A stretch of 11,262 bases of DNA, taken from contig CAZHRU010000086.1 in NCBI GenBank assembly GCA_964535015.1, positions 1-11,262 on the forward strand, read 5' to 3'. Position 1 is the first letter of the stretch. Each line of letters starts with the position of its first letter. Positions 8,108 through 11,262 of this stretch are shown piece by piece. The position numbers and the translations under genes are program-made. The DNA is from CAZDUS01 sp964535015 (lineage in GTDB: Bacteria > Verrucomicrobiota > Kiritimatiellia > CAIKKV01 > CAITUY01). The notes below the pieces were generated by a model, which did no database searches, was not told where the DNA came from, and saw only the letters and a program-made list of their open reading frames with translations.

Positions 8108-8752
8108 ATGTTTGGATTGATTCAAGAAGGCGGACTGGTGGCGTGGATAATCCTGGGATGCGGGATGGCCGCGGTGGGTGTGTTTCTGGAGCGGGTGCTG
8201 GCATTGCACCGGGCGCGCATCAAGTCGGAGGATTTCATTGCCGGCATCCGGAACAACCTGACCCGGAAGAATGTGGCGGAGGCGCTGGCAATCTGTGATG
8301 ACACGCCGGGGCCGGTGGCGGAGATTGTCAAGGTGGCGATCATGAACCAGGGTGCCGACAGGGATACGTTGAGGGCGGCGGTGGAGAATACGGGCCGGAT
8401 CGAGATTGCCCGGATGGAGCGGCGCCTGGTGGTGCTGGCGACGATTGCCCAAGTGGCTCCCATTTTCGGGTTACTGGGGACGGTACTGGGGATGATCAAA
8501 GGGGTGCAGGCGATGCGGGCGGCGGCGCCGCTGGTGCAGGCGACGGATGTCATGGCAGGACTCATGCCGGCGCTGGTGTCTACGGCGATGGGGCTTTCGG
8601 TGGCGGCGCCCTGTTACATTGCCTTCAATTTTCTGGTGGGCAAGGTCGAGAAGATTGTCATCGACATGGAAGGGGCCTCGGCGGAAATACTCAATTTCAT
8701 GGCGCGTCAGACCGACACGGGTAAAGCGGTGAGCAACGGGGGCGGGGCATGA
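8108..8752 (+). CDS. MotA/TolQ/ExbB-family inner-membrane protein
   Basis: The product is 214 aa, in the usual ExbB/TolQ range. Three membrane segments fit the family topology: TM1 about 9-30 (after MFGLIQEGG, a common family start), a cytoplasmic loop of about 75 residues, TM2 about 107-130 and TM3 about 152-175. The family core is clear: APIFGLLGTVLGM (118-129), with T125 matching ExbB Thr148, and LVSTAMGLSVAAP (156-168), with T159 matching Thr181. In E. coli ExbB the second motif is preceded by Glu176 (I-A-E-A-L); here the aligned residue is Pro154 (L-M-P-A-L). In known systems a pentamer of this protein surrounds an ExbD/TolR dimer and uses the proton-motive force to drive TonB or TolA. 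Family assignment is firm, but proton conduction cannot be assumed. The stop overlaps the next start as ATGA. Neither exbB nor tolQ is certain, so no symbol is given. Confidence 0.93.
   Translation: MFGLIQEGGLVAWIILGCGMAAVGVFLERVLALHRARIKSEDFIAGIRNNLTRKNVAEALAICDDTPGPVAEIVKVAIMNQGADRDTLRAAVENTGRIEIARMERRLVVLATIAQVAPIFGLLGTVLGMIKGVQAMRAAAPLVQATDVMAGLMPALVSTAMGLSVAAPCYIAFNFLVGKVEKIVIDMEGASAEILNFMARQTDTGKAVSNGGGA
8749..8752 (+). other. ATGA stop/start overlap, exbB-like to exbD-like
   Basis: The ATG of the exbD-like gene (8749-8751) overlaps the TGA of the exbB-like gene (8750-8752). A G-rich stretch just upstream (GGGGGCGGGG) can act as a weak Shine-Dalgarno sequence. This arrangement usually reflects coupled translation and fixed stoichiometry of two subunits of one complex. 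Confidence 0.85.
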
Positions 8753-9258
8753 GTATCCGGAGCGGCGAACAAGGCGGCGAAACGATCGGCTGGTATGTGA
8801 GCGGGTTCCGGCGTTACCGTTCCGAGAACCGGTTGAATCGGGGATTGGTTTCGGCGGCGCCCTGGGTGACGGTGGTGCTTCTGGTGGCGATGTATCTTTA
8901 TTTCCTGGCGCCGAACGTGCTGCAACCTGGCATGGCGGTGCAATTGCCGGAGATTCCCTTCACGGATGGGCGGCACTACGGGCACAATCTGGTGATCCTG
9001 TCATTGCCAGTGGCGGGCAAGGCGGAGCGGGATGAGATTTTCTTTTTCGACGACACGCGTTACCTGGCGCGCGAAGCGGCGCAACTGGATGCGTTGCGGG
9101 CGGCGCTGGGCAAGGCGAAGACTTTGAAGCCCGGTTTGCCGTTGGTGGTGGAGGCTGATCGCCTGGTGCGGCACGAAACGGTCGTGCGGTTGTTTGACAT
9201 GGCTCGGGAGGCGGGTTTCGCGGAAGTCAATCTGGCCACGCGGCAGGCAACGAGGTAG
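8749..9258 (+). CDS. ExbD/TolR-family biopolymer transport protein lacking the TM Asp
   Basis: The product is 169 aa with N-in topology: a cytoplasmic basic N-terminus, one TM helix at about 33-53 (PWVTVVLLVAMYLYFL), then a periplasmic domain. The family signature after the helix is present (PGMAVQLPEIPF, compare the usual 'G-x-x-V-x-LP'). So is the C-terminal pattern of ADRLVRHETVVRLFDMAREAG followed by F-x-x-V-N-L-A-T (about residues 136-164). In ExbD and TolR the helix begins with a P-F-(I/V)-D-V-like motif whose Asp (D25 in E. coli ExbD, D23 in TolR) is essential for using the proton-motive force. Here the aligned motif is P38-W-V-T41-V and the helix contains no acidic residue. The reading frame is supported by intact family motifs before and after, so a sequencing frameshift is unlikely. 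Assignment to the family is good; a proton-driven activity is doubtful. The next start is 4 nt downstream. Confidence 0.88.
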   Translation: MSIRSGEQGGETIGWYVSGFRRYRSENRLNRGLVSAAPWVTVVLLVAMYLYFLAPNVLQPGMAVQLPEIPFTDGRHYGHNLVILSLPVAGKAERDEIFFFDDTRYLAREAAQLDALRAALGKAKTLKPGLPLVVEADRLVRHETVVRLFDMAREAGFAEVNLATRQATR

Positions 9259-9262
9259 GTGT

Positions 9263-10009
9263 ATGACGGTCAGTCCTTATGTCATTCCTTACGCATGGCG
9301 CAATGTGGCGGCCACGGTGGTGTTGGCCGTGGTGTTGTGGGGGGTGCCCTTTATCCTGTGGCCGCGTGCGGAATTGGCGCCGGAGCGGGCGAAGGGACGG
9401 GCGATGATGAAGATCAAGTTTCTGGGGGTTGTTCAGGGAGTGGATGGTTCGGCCTGGTCGCCAGTGGTGTTTCCATTGCCGACGAAGTATGGATTTAGCG
9501 AGAGGGTGGATGCGTCGGGGGTGGGGCATGATCTGTCGCCGGTGTTCCGGCCGGGAGTTCCGGCGGGGGTGTTCTTGGAATTGCCGGCGTTGGTCACGCC
9601 ACCTGCTGAAGTGGGTGAGTTTGAAGGGGCCAGGGGGGACTCAGGGTTTCGTCCGGCGGGCGTCAGGAGGCCGGTCTTTGGGGGCGTGCGAGTGGCGGAT
9701 ATGGATCCTTGGCGGATTGAGATGGATGAGTCGTTGCGAGGGAGGAACTATGTGGTGGCGGATCTGAAGGCGATCATGCCGGAGGCGGGGCAGTGCGGGG
9801 GTATGGAAGCGTATGTTGAACTTGACCGTGGCGGGGCCCCGTTGCATGTTTTGCTGGAGGGGTCGAGCGGGAACACGAATCTTGACCGGACGATTGTCAG
9901 GGCGTTGTATGCCGGGCGCGGGCAGCGGGGGTCGGAAGGCGTGGGGGGGCGTGTGCGGTTATTCTACTGGCGGGTGGCGACGGAAGGTATCGGGCAGGGT
10001 GTGCAGTGA
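9263..10009 (+). CDS. Single-pass membrane protein with divergent TonB-like C-terminal domain
   Basis: The start at ATG 9263, 4 nt after the exbD-like stop, gives 248 aa. An upstream in-frame ATG at 9194 lies inside the preceding gene and has no support. One TM helix is visible at about 14-33 (NVAATVVLAVVLWGVPFIL) followed by WPR, which suggests a short N-terminus in the cytoplasm and the rest in the periplasm. The middle (about 40-160) is Gly/Pro-containing but lacks the long Pro-Lys/Pro-Glu spacer of classical TonB. The last 70 residues hold a TonB_C-like pattern: EAYVELDRGGAPLHVLLEGSSG (182-203), then N-x-x-LDRTIVRAL, resembling the 'I-D-x-x-G ... SSG-x-x-x-LD-x-x-V' core. The position after exbB/exbD-like genes fits an energy-transducer role. 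The match is recognisable but weak, and the terminal YP-type end of TonB is absent, so the function is inferred from context more than from sequence. Confidence 0.72.
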   Translation: MTVSPYVIPYAWRNVAATVVLAVVLWGVPFILWPRAELAPERAKGRAMMKIKFLGVVQGVDGSAWSPVVFPLPTKYGFSERVDASGVGHDLSPVFRPGVPAGVFLELPALVTPPAEVGEFEGARGDSGFRPAGVRRPVFGGVRVADMDPWRIEMDESLRGRNYVVADLKAIMPEAGQCGGMEAYVELDRGGAPLHVLLEGSSGNTNLDRTIVRALYAGRGQRGSEGVGGRVRLFYWRVATEGIGQGVQ

Positions 10010-10064
10010 GGAATGGGGTTTGGTCGTGTGATGGCGGTTTGGGTATTTAGGGAAGGAGAACACG
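10010..10064 (+). promoter_or_regulatory. Short leader of hisD with strong ribosome binding site
   Basis: This 55-nt gap has no hairpin terminator. GGAAGGAG (10051-10058) lies 6 nt before ATG 10065 and is the strongest ribosome site in the window. TATTTA at 10044 is a poor -10 candidate with no matching -35. hisD may therefore be read from the upstream cassette, but an unrecognised promoter cannot be excluded. No His-rich leader peptide or attenuator is visible. Confidence 0.6.
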
Positions 10065-11262
10065 ATGGAGATCAAGGTAATCAAGTGGGTGGCTGAGAAG
10101 CCGTCCAGTGTTGTCATGTCGTTTCTGAAGCGGCCGGCGTTTGATCCGACGGCGGAGACGGCGGCGCGGGAGGTGCTGGAGGATATCCGCCTGAACGGGG
10201 ATGCGGCGGTGATCAAGCACGTCCGGCAATTCGACGGGGTGAACCTCAAGCCGGGCGACTTTCGCGTGGCCGCCAGGGAGATTGCCGAGGCGCGGGAGAT
10301 GGTTGATCCGGCGTTTCGGACCGCGGCGAGGGAAACACACAAGCGGGTATCTCTGTTTGCCCGGAACGGGATGAAGAAGGATTGGAAGATGTTCAGTCCG
10401 AAGGGCGGGGAGATGGGCGAGCAGTTTGTGCCGTTCGACCGGGTGGGGATCTACATTCCCGGCGGTACCGCCCCGTTGGTGTCGACGGTGTTTATGACGG
10501 TGACGCTGGCCAAGGTGGCGGGGGTTCAAGAGATCGTGGCTTGCACACCCTCGGATGCAAAGGGCAAGGTGAATCCGTACATCCTGTTTGCAATGGAACT
10601 GGCGGGGGTGACGGAGATCTACCGGATTGGCGGGATCCAGAGTATCGGAATGATGGCGTACGGGACCAAGACGGTTCCCCGGGTGCAGAAGATTGTGGGG
10701 CCGGGCGGGGCGTATGTGACGGCCGCCAAGAAACTGGTGTATGGCGATGTGGCGCTGGACTCGGTGGCGGGTCCGAGTGAGATTGCGATTCTGGCCGATG
10801 AGACGGCGCCAGCACCCTGTGTGGCGGCGGACTTGCTGTCGCAAGCCGAGCACGGGACAGGGCATGAGAAGGCGATGCTGGTCACGAATTCGCCATCGTT
10901 AGCCACGCAGGTGGCCAGTGAATTGGTCAAACAGACGGAAGTGTTGTCGCGCAAACAGGCGGTCATCAAGGTGTTGGAGCGTGGCGTGCTGATCGTGGTG
11001 GTAAACACGCTGGACGAGGGCATGGAGTTGTGCAACCAGTTTGCGCCGGAACATCTGGAAATCATGGTCAGGGAGCCGCGGAGTTGGTTGCGGAAGGTGC
11101 GGAGCGCCGGGGCGGTCTTCTTCGGGACGTGGACCCCGGAATCGGTGGGGGATTTTGTGGCGGGCCCCAGTCACGTTCTGCCCACGGGCGGGACGGCGAG
11201 TATGTTCTCGGGGTTGACGGTGGATGATTTCCGGCGGCGGACGAGTTTCATGGCGTTCACGC
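10065..11262 (+). CDS. hisD: Histidinol dehydrogenase, 3' end cut by window
   Basis: HisD performs the last two steps of histidine synthesis: the NAD-dependent oxidation of L-histidinol through histidinal to L-histidine. The frame is open to the window end and 399 residues are visible of the usual 430. The family blocks are present in order: VGIYIPGGTAPLVSTVFM (about 127-144), IGGIQSIGMMAYGT, a nucleotide-side motif GPGGAYVTAAKK, DSVAGPSEIAILAD, LLSQAEHG with Q260 and H263, APEHLEI with E329 and H330, and ESVGDFVAGPSHVLPTGGTA with D363. Aligned to the E. coli enzyme (Q259, H262, E326, H327, D360) the zinc ligands and catalytic base seen so far are all present. The last ligand (His419 in E. 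coli) would lie past the window. GPGN of most family members reads GPGG here (G215). No other his gene is in view. A related family dehydrogenase for another polyol is possible but less likely. Confidence 0.92.
   Translation, partial: MEIKVIKWVAEKPSSVVMSFLKRPAFDPTAETAAREVLEDIRLNGDAAVIKHVRQFDGVNLKPGDFRVAAREIAEAREMVDPAFRTAARETHKRVSLFARNGMKKDWKMFSPKGGEMGEQFVPFDRVGIYIPGGTAPLVSTVFMTVTLAKVAGVQEIVACTPSDAKGKVNPYILFAMELAGVTEIYRIGGIQSIGMMAYGTKTVPRVQKIVGPGGAYVTAAKKLVYGDVALDSVAGPSEIAILADETAPAPCVAADLLSQAEHGTGHEKAMLVTNSPSLATQVASELVKQTEVLSRKQAVIKVLERGVLIVVVNTLDEGMELCNQFAPEHLEIMVREPRSWLRKVRSAGAVFFGTWTPESVGDFVAGPSHVLPTGGTASMFSGLTVDDFRRRTSFMAFT

Noticed and set aside
9194..9262. Upstream in-frame ATG for the TonB-like protein
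   Set aside because: It lies inside the exbD-like gene. ATG 9263 directly after the stop gives a normal short cytoplasmic N-terminus before the TM helix.

Overview
The window is about 11.3 kb of high-GC bacterial chromosome. It is tightly packed, and every supported gene is on the + strand. There is strong G-over-C bias, especially at third codon positions downstream of position 2600. Nothing points to a mobile element, tRNA, rRNA, CRISPR array or prophage. The housekeeping genes, the Gram-negative-type envelope genes and the protein style suggest a Gram-negative bacterium, perhaps from the Planctomycetes-Verrucomicrobia-Lentisphaerae-Kiritimatiellota area. That placement is inference from gene style and order, not proof.

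Region 1 (1-1346): the 3' part of rpsA (ribosomal protein S1, last four S1 repeats), closed by a strong intrinsic terminator at 1283-1319. Region 2 (1347-5547): tyrS (tyrosyl-tRNA synthetase), then uvrA (excinuclease subunit A), which appears complete. Region 3 (5572-10009): four closely spaced genes. They encode an exported TPR-repeat protein, an ExbB/TolQ-type membrane protein, an ExbD/TolR-type membrane protein, and a single-pass protein with a degenerate TonB-like C-terminal domain. Spacings are +10 nt, an ATGA overlap, and +4 nt, so they form a translationally coupled unit. Region 4 (10065-end): hisD (histidinol dehydrogenase), cut off by the window end.

From uvrA to hisD no intergenic gap exceeds 55 nt and I see no terminator, so uvrA, the envelope cassette and hisD may share a transcript. 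The cassette resembles a Tol/Ton energy-transduction module reduced to TPR partner, stator pair and transducer, without TolB, Pal or a TonB-dependent receptor in view.

The most interesting observation is in this cassette. The ExbD-like protein has Thr (T41) where ExbD/TolR carry the essential transmembrane Asp. The ExbB-like protein has Pro (P154) where E. coli ExbB has Glu176. Both acidic residues of the canonical proton path therefore appear to be missing, while the conserved Thr positions and overall architecture remain. This could be a non-canonical or non-proton-driven member of the family.
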